DNA from: Bugula neritina
Lineage: Eukaryota; Bryozoa; Gymnolaemata; Cheilostomatida; Bugulidae
Direction of reading: 5' to 3'
Assembly: GCA_964035545.1 (NCBI GenBank)
Contig: OZ037769.1
Location: forward strand, 3,995,929 to 4,059,928
Length of the DNA stretch: 64,000 bases
A program made the translations under genes and the position numbers. The notes below the pieces were generated by a model that saw only the letters and a list, made by a program, of their open reading frames with translations, searched no databases and had not been told where the DNA came from. Numbering within the stretch: position 1 is the stretch's first letter; each line of letters opens with the position of its first letter. This document shows, piece by piece, positions 1-32,698 of the stretch.

Positions 1-85
1 CAAATAAACAGTATATTTTAATAGATGAAAAATGACAATCACAAAGTTATTTGCAATTGTCATTATTATTCTACTAACTTTTTAG

Positions 86-166
86 AAACCGGCTTGCTTT
101 GAATCTGAAGAGAATCCTGTCACTGCCAACAAGTTAGGTATTGCCCAGCTTCTTCAAAGTATATAG
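86..166 (+). CDS. Terminal coding exon of an unidentified gene entering from the left
   Basis: A good 3' splice site (TACTAAC branch-point-like sequence, then a T-rich tract and TAG) precedes an open stretch of 26 codons ending in TAG. The peptide begins KPACFESEENPVTANKLG and ends IAQLLQSI. An AATAAA signal lies about 200 bases downstream. Together these look like the last exon of a plus-strand gene whose other exons lie left of the window. I do not recognise the peptide. It would be convergent (tail to tail) with the eIF1 gene. Phase 0 is assumed, because it is the frame giving a coding-like peptide. Confidence is moderate because only one splice site and one stop are visible. Confidence 0.5.
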   Translation, partial: KPACFESEENPVTANKLGIAQLLQSI

Positions 167-964
167 CTGACAATAAGGTTCATCCACATTGTACCCAGCA
201 CATTGTATCCAGGACAGGTGGAGTGAAGACAAATTGCATTTCATTGCATTGCCATTTAAGGAATACTTTTAGCAACTTGAAGACATTTTGTACGAGATTC
301 ATTAATTTTGTGACATTGATATTGTACTTACTTAATAGACAAAATCAAGAACTAGGTGCAAGGTGCTTAATAAAAAGTTGCAACAGAAGAGGTTGTGTAC
401 AAGTATAAGTATTAGAGTATCCAGTTAGCAGCTTACCATAGGCCATTATATTTGCTGCTTGTAGTGACAGGTGTGTTTATATTGCTGCAGAGGAATTAGA
501 CTTTAGAGTATAAATAATTGAAATATTTGTACTTCCATCAACTCATGAGAGATCAAAGTGACTAGCTGATGGTGTAGAAGATTACTTAAAGAATGCTTGC
601 TCCATTACAGAACGTAAATATACCAGATATAATAATTATTGGCAAGCAAATGAAATTTATTTCTATAGGTTAATAGCAAAGTATTTAAGAGCAAAAAGGT
701 ACGCAAGACTTTTTATCAAGAATATAGTTAATGTCATACACATACTTCATTACGATAAAGGTCTCACCTGGATGGTATAACATGATGCATACAATGACTG
801 TAGAACTTTACAAGGCTTTCGGTATATGCAAACATTTTTCTAGCCAACAGTTATGCAATTAATTTGGTTTAATTATTACTTTTAATTTATTTATTTTGGC
901 TTCACAAGCTACCATAACAATCCTTAATTACAAGCTCAATCACATAAATTAATATTGACACAAG
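167..964. other. Convergent 3' intergenic region
   Basis: Between the stop of the left-hand plus-strand exon and the 3' end of eIF1. It would hold the 3' UTR of the left gene up to roughly 395, then AT-rich sequence. A 61-codon open frame at 223-408 has no splice sites or recognisable similarity. I see nothing else. Confidence 0.5.
369..374 (+). promoter_or_regulatory. Candidate polyadenylation signal AATAAA
   Basis: AATAAA about 200 bases after the stop codon at 164-166. It is suitably placed for the 3' UTR of the gene that ends there. Hexamers of this kind are common in AT-rich DNA, so this is positional support only. Confidence 0.35.
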
Positions 965-982
965 AATCGTGGTAACAAAAAC

Positions 983-988
983 TTTATT
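983..988 (-). promoter_or_regulatory. EIF1: Polyadenylation signal of eIF1 (AATAAA on minus)
   Basis: TTTATT on the plus strand reads AATAAA on the minus strand, about 170 bases past the eIF1 stop codon. It is the first perfect hexamer I see after the stop, so the mRNA probably ends near 960-970. Confidence 0.5.
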
Positions 989-1160
989 TGATATTCAACA
1001 CAAATTAGCATATCATAGTATATAATAAAGAGATACAATTGCAGTATACAACAATCAAACTGTTCCAAGCTAGAGAAGTTGGTAGAGCTTTTCTTTGTTA
1101 GTTACGGATATTCATCAGACGTATTGCTAGTAGAGTATGTATATTATAAGCGCACTTGGT

Positions 1161-3592
1161 TTAGAAGCCGTGAACCTGTAAACACAAAAATACCAGATAT
1201 TTTAAACTATTTATTCACTAAGTCCTACAAACAACACGCTTTAAAGTTTGTTAGCATCAGATTAGAGTGTCCGTAGTCCGTACCAATAGATTATTCAGAT
1301 AAAATTAGAAGTTGCACACCTTTTCACAACCTATGCACATGTATACACAACTCCAACAAACTAAACTACATCACTAGTCAAATAAAGGTTCAACAAAACT
1401 GCTGAGCAGTGGGTTCATAGGATAATGCATCCCTCTTTCCACTGTTTGTACTGTAAACTGTCAACTAATAGTTATGCTAGTATTCATTTACTATAATAAA
1501 TACTTCATTTACCATCACAAGTAAAACTTGTGTAGTGAATAGATTATTTACATAAACTAAATTATACAAGCACCTAGACCACCTCTTCCTTTGATGGATA
1601 AAAGGTTGAGATTTCGCACTAACCTTGAGCTGCGATTCGTCAGCCAGATTCATTCTTAAAAGGAAGTCTTTGATGGACATTCTCTGATCACCCTGTAGCT
1701 GTATAACCTCCCCCCACTCGGCATGCTCCACCACTGTACCATTGCAGGCAAACTCCTACACAAGTACATGTGTGTACCTACACTACACAGCAACTTTACA
1801 CAAGCTTCACGGAGCTTACGCCAGATAAGTAGCTGATGTTTAATTGAAGCAAATGTGTCGAGTAGATACTACGTCTAGTTTTATAAATTGAACCACAGGC
1901 TAAATAGAAAACCACTAAGGTACCTTTTTGCATGTTTTCACAATCTTTTTTAAATCGTATTTAGGATTAATTCCTTGCACAGTGGTTAATGTCTTTCGTC
2001 CATTCCTTTGCTGAATTCTTATGTGAATGAAGTCTTCACCATGTGCTCCACCCTTGTCATCCTTAGAAGCATCAGCAAACGGGTCTACAAATTAGAAAAC
2101 AAACTCTCATTGATAAAGATTACTATACCCATTGTCTATAATATATTTAGCCATATTTGGATGTAATTGTTCACTCAAAGCTAAATACTGGCAAAAATAA
2201 ATATCATCTTGCAGATTTCTTACGCAAACGAAAAAATTAGTCAACTGTTGAATATTTACTGTGAATATAGCAATAAACAAACTAAAACCAAGAAAATAAG
2301 AAAATCAAACAAATAACTTAAACTTTAAGTATAGTACTATTATTATGCATCAATATTAATTTAAGTAAAGAGCTGCTGCTACATATTAAACTTCAAGTCA
2401 AATCTTTTGCTAGCCACAGCCCTATCTATCACTGTCACATCAATAAATTATAATCATAATCATATTGCTAATATCAGTTATACTTCTATAACTTATTATT
2501 ATTAGTTATTAGCATGCATTTGATGTAGTATAAGTTTTAATTTTAGTCTGTCACTATTACTAGTAGTAGCATTACTAGTACAATAGTATTAATCAACAAC
2601 CAACATGAATAGACATAGGCTAGTATTACTATTACTATTGGCATTAGTAGCTTAGGATCACCGCAAGTATAAATATAAATAAGTATAAATAAACATGGCT
2701 CAATGGCTGACTAAATTCAGATTGTTACTCTTACTCTTACTATTAACAAATATTACTATAACACTAAATGACTAATAAGTAATAGTAATACTATTACCTA
2801 CTATTAGTAAAATCATTGGTAACAATTTACTTTAGTGAGTCATACTCATGCTCCTATTGATAATATTAATACATAATGTTGCATAATGATACTATTAGTA
2901 TTACTAACAGTAATACTCATACTATGACATTTAATAATTACCAAAGTAGTCAGTAGAGACTAAATCGCTATGATATTGATAGCAATACTAATAGTAATAG
3001 TTATAGTTTAAATTATCAACACTAGCCTAGTCTAGTCACACTCATAGTGATAGTGAATATTCATAATTATAATAACAACCTGAAATTGAAAGTTAAACTA
3101 AATAACAATCGTAGCGATAATAATAATGATAGTGATACTGATAGTTCACAGTACTGGTACATGTACTAGAAGTAGTAGACGTACTCGGTTCTGTACTCGT
3201 AGTCCAAGTTATAATAATAATTATAATCATGATAATGATTCATTGATTGATGATCATTATGATAATAAAAATCATACTCATAGTGATGGTGGTAGTCAAC
3301 TGTCAATGTCATAGTGACAAACAATTTGAATTTGAAGTTTTAATTACAATTTGAATTATTGATAATAATTTACTGATAATCAATATCATAAAATTAAATT
3401 ATAATAATAATCACACTGATAATGTTTAATTTATAATTAATTTATCTTTAAAAAAATCTATAATATTAATTATAAATTAAAATACGAATATTGGAATAAT
3501 CAAAATGAAAATGAATTATTTTAATTTTATAAATATATTATCAATTATAATTATTAATTACCGAAAGTGGTGAGATTTTGGATATTGGACAT
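1161..3592 (-). CDS. EIF1: Eukaryotic translation initiation factor 1 (SUI1), complete, four exons
   Basis: eIF1 binds the 40S subunit near the P site and enforces AUG start-codon selection in the scanning 43S complex. Minus-strand coding exons in order: 3592-3562, 2084-1924, 1755-1624, 1175-1161. All junctions are GT-AG, phases agree (1,0,0), and the sum is 339 nt, giving 112 residues against 113 in human. The start MSNIQNLTTFDPFADAS matches the family N-terminus. Also visible are HIRIQQRNGRKTLTTVQGI (basic 40S-binding loop), FACNGTVVEH and GEVIQLQGDQR, then NLADESQLKVHGF and TAA. The last exon encodes only VHGF plus stop. The start is fixed by family similarity. Introns are about 1.5 kb, 0.17 kb and 0.45 kb. 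Nothing suggests a pseudogene: introns are kept and no frame is broken. Confidence 0.97.
2440..3300. repeat. Degenerate ATT/AGT/ACT trinucleotide region in eIF1 intron 1
   Basis: Long stretch of imperfect three-base steps (AGTATTACTATT-like and GATAATGAT-like runs) inside the first eIF1 intron. The 62-codon open frame at 3126-3314 arises from this composition and is not a gene. Similar degenerate trinucleotide tracts occur at 25845-25945, 31089-31290 and 32024-32215. Confidence 0.6.
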
Positions 3593-5580
3593 AGAAATGA
3601 TGGATGCTGACTCCTTTAATATTAAACTGGTTTAAGATGGTTTAGTAAATGCGACGAAGAATGACCAATTTTACTTAAAGCAGTCAAGAATATCAAGATA
3701 GCTAATTGAACTTAGATGGAAACTTCAACTTGTAAAGTAAGTTAAAATGCACGTTAGTAGAATTGAACAATACCGGAAATGAAAATTTGACCAAAATGTA
3801 GTTTGACTGCATATTACTATTTTAAAAATAGTAATGATCGTAATTCTAAAATTTATAAAAAAAATTTTGCAAATTTAAAAAATATAATTCCATTTCATGA
3901 CATATTGATAATCTGTGAACAACTGGAAGAAAAAATAAATTTGGAATGACAACCCCATATAAGTTTTATAAAAAAGCTATTGAAGGCAAATTATACATCA
4001 GAAATCTGACACTTAAGAACTTTTTAACTTTGTATGGTTATTGAGTTTTTCTCCACACAATTAAAATACGTGATGTTGTAATATTTGCATTGGCTGGTGT
4101 CCTGAAACACATTATTATGTAGTTTGCATTATTTGTTATTCCATAATATAGCTCAATTACATACAATTAATTTATTGACCACATGGTCTGTTGACTAACG
4201 GTGATATTCATTATCATATTAGTGTTTAGGTTTTGTAGTAAAAGTTAGCTTATTTTTGCTGATCAAAAATTATGACAGATCTTCATGTTGTATTACTCGT
4301 AATTAACCTTGTTATGTCATATAAAAAGTAATACTGCATGTGACTATGTTAGCACAATCCGTTGCATGCAGCATGCTGACACTATGCTTTTCAATTAATT
4401 TAAATTGACACTATCATTAAATAGATTTAATTAATTGGAATAAATATTTACAGCATCTTATAACAAAATTTTTTAAAAATTTTTTTTTATAAATTCTTGC
4501 ATTAACTAATTCCAGTTTTATTGTTCTTCAACGTAAAAGTTTATTATAAAATACATATAAAAAGTACAACAGTTACTGGGAGGATAACTCTAAACTTTGA
4601 ATATAAAATATTCGAGGCTTATAACATGAAATCATTATTTATAACAGACACAGAATCATTAGATGAAGAAACATCAAATTTTCTCAAAGTAAAAATGTTT
4701 ATTTATCACCAGTTAAATTTTGTTTTATTCTATATCAATGGATGACCTTCACATGGCCACATTGACCATAATTTTACACTGTGAGTGATAAATTGCAATT
4801 TTGAAGAAAAAGAAAAAGCGTTACACAGGATTATTTTATATCAAAATGTAAATAGTGCCCTGCTTTATTGCTTGTATTATTTGCAATGTTTGATATACCA
4901 GAATAAGTGAATATATATTATATATAAAATAATTATGTTCTGATCGTTAATCTAATATGATAAAATAATAACCCAGACTCAAAATACAGCTGGGTATAAC
5001 ACAATAACCACATTATATTTGGTGAGCAACTTTGCGTTGTAACCTAAAGCAGTATTGGTTCACATAATAATTGATTTTCTAACAATGGTTTTGATCAAGT
5101 TAACTATTTCATTATAATCATATATCATGATTGTTAACCTTAATGCATCATGCTTACTGTTAACTTTGGAGGGAGCCTATAGAGATAAGAACAATTAAAC
5201 ACTCTTTTTCATAGAATGCTTGGAAACATAAACGTAAAAACCTGATTCTGTTATTTATAATAGAATGTTTGGTAAGTCAAAGATTAGTACGCTTCTACAC
5301 TTGGACTTAATTACTATAATAATGATGCAATTAATCATTAATAAACTATTCAGTAATAGGCTAATAGCAATAGGCCTACTGATAGTAATAAACTAGAAGC
5401 TGTAAACTATAGTTATGTTTATACAATGTGAACTTTTAAAAACTTTACATGCTTTAAATTGCTTTAATGTCAAAAGATTGCCTGTCCCTTTACTTAACCA
5501 TATTATAGTTCAACAAACTAACTCATGTGTTATAATAATCCCTTTGAGGTTTAACTACTGTATAGAAATACTTTACCAAA
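3593..5580. other. Intergenic: eIF1 upstream region and 3' flank of the coiled-coil gene
   Basis: Spacer of about 2 kb between two minus-strand genes. It must contain the eIF1 promoter and 5' UTR just above 3592, but no TATA box or other element stands out in this AT-rich sequence. Open frames at 4521-4745 and 5415-5639 show no coding character or splice context. Confidence 0.5.
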
Positions 5581-5602
5581 CATTTCCAAATCTGCACCAT
5601 AC

Positions 5603-5608
5603 TTTATT
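5603..5608 (-). promoter_or_regulatory. Candidate polyadenylation signal of the coiled-coil gene
   Basis: AATAAA on the minus strand, about 160 bases beyond the TGA at 5769-5771. A plausible end for the transcript near 5585. Confidence 0.4.
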
Positions 5609-5768
5609 ACATCATTCCCAATTAAAAAATAACAAATGATAATAATTTCTACTAAAATTATGTCATGTTGACAAAGTTGTTTAAAAATTACCTTTATAGT
5701 TTAAATCATAAATAGTTTACTCTTTGTGTTACTACATTAACTGCCTGGATTAATAGTTTGATAATATT

Positions 5769-26508
<20,740 letters not shown>

Positions 26509-28796
26509 AACTTTGCCTTTGTAAAAACCTAAAAATTACTCTAAAATGGGAAATTGGTTTGAAGTTAGATAATTTGTAGCTGCCTGTTATCATTTGAAGT
26601 ATTCTAAACTTTTATGAAGCCACTAAGCAATTTTTTAGAAAATCTTTTTTGTTAATGATGATGAAACAGAAATCAACATTTTTTTAGTTTTTTATGGTGA
26701 ACCTTTTTTACTCAAATACCAAATTGTAGTTGGAATCTAAAAAAATTTGGCTAAAACCTCAGAGTAAATGAAAACATGCAGAAAAATTTCCGGCAGACAT
26801 TTTAAAAAGCTAATCGAAATTCCTATATAGTTGTATTTCGTTCTTTAAATTTAAAAAAAATATACGCACGCACCACCACCACCACCACCTCCACCACCAC
26901 CACACAGTTATTGCATAAAGCGACTTTTACGCTCTGGTCTGATACAATGAATAAACTTACGTTTGTCTATAGCTGTATGTTTAAATAGATCTTAGGCTAT
27001 GGAATTCTCTGTCTCAGGCTGTAAATATTTCCAGTTTAAGCAGAGGAAAGTTCAAGTCAATACCCTCTTCAATACTGGTGAAAACTTTTACATGATATAT
27101 AAGCAATCAATCCAGTAGGTTCCATGCTAACCCCATCTTTATTGGTAGGCCTCAGCTGCCTCTAATACAATTTACACACCTTTTGTGAGTTCCATAAAAT
27201 TTATCTTTATAGTACTGTACCAGTTATACCATCCAAATCAAGGTTGACCCAACAAAATTACTTCTCCTTTGTGTATATTTGTTATTGTATAAGCCTGACT
27301 ATATGCTTAAACTATAAAACACATTTTTTGACTGGCCATAAATTATTCCATGCATATGATGGTTCAATATAATAATATTAATGATTCATATTTATATACC
27401 ATTTATACATGTTATACTATGTTTTCACCAATCTTATTGTTAAACTGATTAACTAACGAAATAAGCTTATTCTTTAGCAAGCAACAAATTTACCAAATAC
27501 CAAAAATATTACATATATTGAAATATTACATTTGCCATAACATATATTACCAGGATATTATATTAAAAGATGTGTTAGTTAGTTTTAACAAATTTTTAAC
27601 CCACGTATGAGTTATATTTTGTATATAGCTCCTTTCTATAATATATTTTTTACTATGCAGACATAATATTTATTAGAATGATGAGAAATAATGTGCTTCC
27701 TGATCGTGTGGCATAGCAATGTCAGTTTGAGCTATAATCAAATCTCCAACAAATAAAATGTACATATCTTTTTGAAGTATTGACAATATTATTAGTTGCA
27801 GTGGTTTATCTAAAGTTTGGTGATAATATTGATGATGTATATTATTTAATTCTTTGATTATACTAAATCTTTAGCTTACTGGGAGTTGTCTGTCTTGGAA
27901 AGGGTCTTGTGAGTCAAGCATTAATTAGTACATCAAACCATCAACATATTATTATAAACTCTAATTTTGGCTATGATTGCATAATATAATATTTTATAAG
28001 GTTTGTAGAAGCCATGAAATATATTCAGCGTCATAATAGATAATAAATATTTTTATTGCAATGAAAAATGTGAGAAGCCATATCAACTGATTTATAGCAA
28101 ATAAGCATAATATTATTCACTGAATTGCAGGTTTAGATATTTAGGCACATTTATTGTAAAAATATGCAGACTTGTTTTCAAATTTACACCAAAATTATAT
28201 ATAATTATATAATTATGGTTTTACTGCTATATTTCTATAGTGGAACTATGATGGTGATTTTGCTTTGGTAATATAAACATCATAATAAACGTATGAAGCT
28301 AGTGGTGTAGAATATCACTCCATGCACAATACTTTTAAGTTTTAATTATTCAAACTATAAGACAATGGAGATTCAAATTTTCCTTTAATATACAACATTT
28401 TATGCGTATAATTAGCAGCCAGAGTAAAAATAAGTTGTCAAGATTTACAAATAAAACTAAGAAAATAATATTAGTAGTTATGCATCACATTTGTAACCAT
28501 TGCTAGAAATTACATGAAGTTACTGTAGAAAAACCAGGAAACAAGGAATAAATTGAAAGCTGGTATGATGTTTTTATTGAAGAATATACACCCAGCAAGC
28601 TATATGTCCTATATTATTAAACATATTCATACAGCATGAAGGAAAACATGATTATAATGCTAATGAATTATACAGTAAACAAATATGAAATAAATGGAGG
28701 GAGTAGTTATTAAAAAAATCAACCTTATAAAAAGCCAAGATTGATAACATAACTTTGGTAGAAATGAAACAGTGTTACAGAATTAATTAATACTGC
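26509..28796. other. Intergenic or 5' region of the coiled-coil gene
   Basis: AT-rich spacer. It contains a short (ACC)n tract at 26875-26904. On the minus strand, a TTTTTAG acceptor just above 26508 suggests a spliced 5' end. A short ATG-initiated stretch at 27921-27880 (MLDSQDPFQDRQLP followed by a GTAAGC donor) could be an upstream exon, but its phase does not fit the frame of the chosen ATG, so I do not include it. No promoter element is recognisable. Confidence 0.4.
26875..26904. repeat. (ACC)n trinucleotide repeat
   Basis: CACCACCACCACCACCACCTCCACCACC-like tract of about 30 bases, upstream of the coiled-coil gene. Confidence 0.9.
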
Positions 28797-28802
28797 TTTA
28801 TT
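28797..28802 (-). promoter_or_regulatory. Polyadenylation signal of the Cys-rich membrane protein gene
   Basis: AATAAA on the minus strand, 80 bases beyond the TAG stop at 28884-28882. Confidence 0.5.
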
Positions 28803-28881
28803 AGAGTAAAGCTAAAAATGAGACACTGTTTAAACTACATAATATCACAGTACAGCAGATAGTTGTGCATTCTATAGGGAG

Positions 28882-31438
28882 CTAATTAGTGGGTGGTGGG
28901 GGTCGGTTGTTGTTACCAGCCAGGTTGAGTTCACAGCAGAGACAGTTAATATTGTCACAGTCACAGTTCATGTCACATTTACAGTCTCCACACTCAAAGC
29001 CCTCCTGGCAGCAGTCACACTGCTCAAGGCAGCATCGACACATCATAGCATCAGCAAAGTTAACATTCTAAAATCAGATTATTTCAATGATTATTGCAGA
29101 TAAAAGTCAAAGTAAAAAGTGCCAACCATGAAAAACACATAACATGAAACAAAGGCTTTCAGAAGATTATAACACAAGTTTGGCAAGTGGCCAAAATTCA
29201 CATATTCATAAATTATTGAGTAGGCTTATGCTTTTAATAAACCTTACACACCAGGAGTAATAAAATCAAAACTGTTACCAAAACTTGAAGGTGATGTATA
29301 TAATTCAGTATATTATAGGTAAAACTGCATTCCTTATAATTTATCTATCTTAAATTTATTATATTTCTAGTTTGCTCAGCTAGTAAATCGGAAAAAAAAT
29401 TAGATAGAAAGGATGGCAGTAGACCAGTAGATCTCCTTGTCTGCTTACAGGCGGATTTCCCACAAATGGATGAAATGTGAATAAGACAACTCTACAGTAT
29501 TTCTAATGAACTACTTATTGATAATTACAAAAAAAACTTATGTAAAACAGACTGCTTAAAAAAGATTTAAGAATGTAACATAATTAGGTGGAGACAACTC
29601 CCATAATTACTAGCCTAAAATATGGCAGACTGATGATTTGTCTTCTAGTAAAAAATGGCGCCCTAATCACAGCAGAAATACAAAAAGATCAACAGACCAA
29701 TCATAGCCTCAGAGCAGGAACTTAGACTATTACCTGTCTCTGGGGGCACACGGCATCGAGACAGCCGGTTACAGAAGGAGATTTACAGTCACAGGAAGCT
29801 TGACATGACTCGAAGCACCACTGACTGAATGAGCCCTCACAACAGTTGAATCTACACTCGCCACACAAACCTTTCGCCTAGAAACAAGCGCACAGTGAAG
29901 AGTTGCAGCAGATACACTCCTTAAACATGAGATAGCGCAAAGTTAGAAATGAATATTATTGTGTAACTATAGATGAAAATGCAAGTGTAAACATTTATAG
30001 CTGAAATATACAATTTTCAAGCTTTTCGCAGTTAAAATCTAATAAGAATATTGTTGTCCAGCATAGAAACTATAAGTTTGCCAGTTTATTAGGATTTTAG
30101 GTGATTTAGTGTGAATGCTATGCTTTAATATAAGAAAAACAATTGTTGCAATTATTAAACGTAATCAAACCAATTCCGGTTGCAATATCGAATTGCTATT
30201 ACACTATGGTATGGGATGACTTCATTTTCATTGTGAAAGTATGAAAGAAATTGGCAGACACAACAATCTGCAGGTAAAAACTAGACACATCATTCTTTGA
30301 TATAATATAGAATTGATTCATCATTACAAAACCTACCAGCACACATTGACGAATAACTAGAATCAGAGCTATGACTAATGCATATGCTCCTATAGCAATG
30401 CATATCCAAGCAGCTATAGGTACTGTGACAGGTGACTTGGGGGCGCTCGTTATAACACTCTCCCAGTCTGGAAGGGAAGGCGTCACAGTCTAAAATGCAC
30501 TAATAATTATAATAAAACAACAGATAATGTATGTTCAGGTGCAAGTAAGACATTGAAAACTATTTTCAGAGTTTAGCTAAATCATACTATATGGGTAAAT
30601 TTTTGGTGAATTTTTAGAAAGGACTGTATAGCCCAAAAGTTCTAAATTTTTACAGCTGGTAACAGCCAGTAATGATTTATTTTTTTTGGCAAATGGATAT
30701 CACCAATAATTATGCTAACAAAATTGAATTACGTTTCATTACATTGCATTCAAGTATTTTGATAACTTCATAGATTGAAATTGTAATAATTGTACTATTT
30801 ATAACATAAAGGAATCTACTATTGATAACTTATTTTTATAATAGGCTCTTACTAAAATTATAAGTTATAATTATAGTAATGCTATATTAAACATAATTAT
30901 AAAAAAGCAATGGTTATTAAGTAAATAATAGTTAATTTGTTTATTATAATTATATTTTAAACAGCAAAACTATACAATTCAATCTAAAATTTTACAATAT
31001 AAAGTTTCACAATCAATGTTTTTAGGCCTTTAACAATCTATTTTATACTTGAAATTTATACGACCAAAGTTCAGGGGCATAAGTGTAAGGAGTACTAACT
31101 CAGTATTAGTACGAGTATGAGTATCAGTGATGCTGATAGTGATACTATAACTATTAGTATTAGTATTACTATTAGTATTAGTATTACTGATAATGATACT
31201 ATTACTATCATTGAGTATCACTATGAGTATGACTATCACTGACAGTATCACATTGATTATCACTATCAGTATGAGTATAAAGCATCAGTATAGGTAAGTG
31301 TAATGTAACACTAACACCAGGTCTAACAGTAAGTGTAACATTAGCAGTAACTCCAACTGTGAGAAGAAAAAAATAAAACAATCACAATGTCAATTGGTGA
31401 TTATCATGAGCTGTGCATGAAATACTTACTGGCGCCAT
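28882..31438 (-). CDS. 163-residue single-pass membrane protein with a cysteine-rich tail, complete
   Basis: Minus-strand exons: 31438-31430 (MAP only), 30489-30337, 29877-29734, 29067-28882. All junctions are GT-AG in phase 0, and each exon is a whole number of codons (3, 51, 48, 61 plus TAG). The N-terminus is short, with no signal peptide (SLPDWESVITSAPKSP). One hydrophobic helix follows at about residues 28-50 (AAWICIAIGAYALVIALILV). After RQCVLAKG come about 110 residues with 24 cysteines in CC, CxC and CxxC patterns (GECRFNCC, ESCQASCDC, CRCCLEQCDCC, CGDCKCDMNCDCD, NCLCCEL), ending RPPPPTN. Charge placement (R, K just after the helix) suggests a cytosolic tail, which might bind metal or be acylated; this is inference. 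I do not recognise the family. Supported by four consistent splice junctions and a conserved-looking cysteine pattern. Confidence 0.88.
31089..31290. repeat. Degenerate AGT/ATT trinucleotide tract
   Basis: Imperfect TAGTATTAGTATTACT-like sequence in intron 1 of the Cys-rich gene. It turns into GAGTATGACTATCACT-like steps towards 31290. Confidence 0.7.
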
Positions 31439-32698
31439 TTAAATAAAAAATTTATTCAAATTTTCAATAAAAACTTCAATGCTATTCACTGTGACACAAA
31501 GTCATATTGTATAGATTATTAAATAACATTAAACTATTAGCATGGTACAGTTTCATTAAAAGTCGCCATTTTCAAACATATTACCCAGCTACCACGAACT
31601 GGTTGTTAAACAAAAATCTTTCGAACTACCATCGAAACCTTTACGGCAATATTTTAGGCGTTCACAAAGGCTATTATATGAGCAGAAACAAGTTATCTGA
31701 GTTATCTGTTCCTGTAAATCACCTGAAAGAAAGTGGGCAGGTTCAATAGTAGCAACCAACGGAAGCAATTGGCTTAAATGAACATCAATAGGCGTGGTTT
31801 TATTGCCTCGTGTTTCCCCAAACAAAAATTAGCTTTTAGTTGCCCTTTCAGTTCTCCACATTGACATTTGACTTTGGTTAGTCGTACTAAGTGATAACAG
31901 ATTTTTACATTTGCTGTTTCGCATTGTAAGGAAATACAGCAACTGGCAGTTCTCTTTAGTCAAGATTTTTAACTAATTTTGACTAAATTAAGTTTTCAAC
32001 AAACCTTTTTTTATTAGAGTCACTGTTGGTATTAGTATTACTATTACATTTACTATTAGTATTACTATTTACTAATACTATTAGTATTAGTATTAGATTT
32101 AGTATAGTATTACATTTACTATTACTATTAGTATTACTATTACTATTAGTGTTAGTATTAGTATTACTAAAGTATTACATTTACTATTAGTATTAGTATT
32201 ACTATTATTATTTGTGAATTACTATTGGCATTGCCATTAGTAATAGTATTTCTGTTAGTGTTAGTCTGTTGCTGTTAGTGTTACTCATACTCATAGTCAT
32301 ACTGATATTGTTACTGTTAGTGTCTGTGTTAGACTTAGTATTACACTTGCAGTAGCTGTAAGCGTAGCAGCTACTAGTAGTATGACTGTGTGGCTATTAT
32401 AATAATTATTAGTGATAGTATTACTATTTGTAATAAAAATAACTAATAATTAATAAGGTAAATGTTAGTATTGATAATTAGAAAATTATTAATAAGTTAA
32501 AATGTATTACAATAATTTATTGTTTATAAATATCATATGTGTGATGTATCAGCATTAGTTTGAGTATGTTGAACTTGATGTATGGCTTATGGTAACTGTA
32601 ATCATGATGATAATCATTATCATAATCATAATGCATTTTCTTTACAGGTGGCTATGGTTATTTTACATCTTTAGAAAAAGAATAGTGGGGAATTTAAA
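31439..32698. other. Divergent promoter region between the Cys-rich gene and DOCK
   Basis: The two start codons face away from each other across 1.26 kb. The stretch must hold both promoters and 5' UTRs unless further non-coding exons exist. It contains an ATTAGT/ACT tract at 32024-32215. An 80-codon open frame at 31507-31749 has no sign of being real. No TATA box or initiator can be singled out. Confidence 0.5.
32024..32215. repeat. (ATTAGT/ATTACT)n imperfect hexanucleotide repeat
   Basis: Tandem ATTACTATTAGTATT-like sequence in the divergent intergenic region. Confidence 0.85.

Noticed and set aside
28889-29071. Plus-strand 60-codon open frame (Gln/Ser-rich)
   Set aside because: It is antisense to the last exon of the Cys-rich gene, which has a spliced frame, matching phases and a cysteine pattern.
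31507-31749. Plus-strand 80-codon open frame upstream of DOCK
   Set aside because: No similarity, no splice sites and an ordinary AT-rich context. Its antisense strand is also open by chance.
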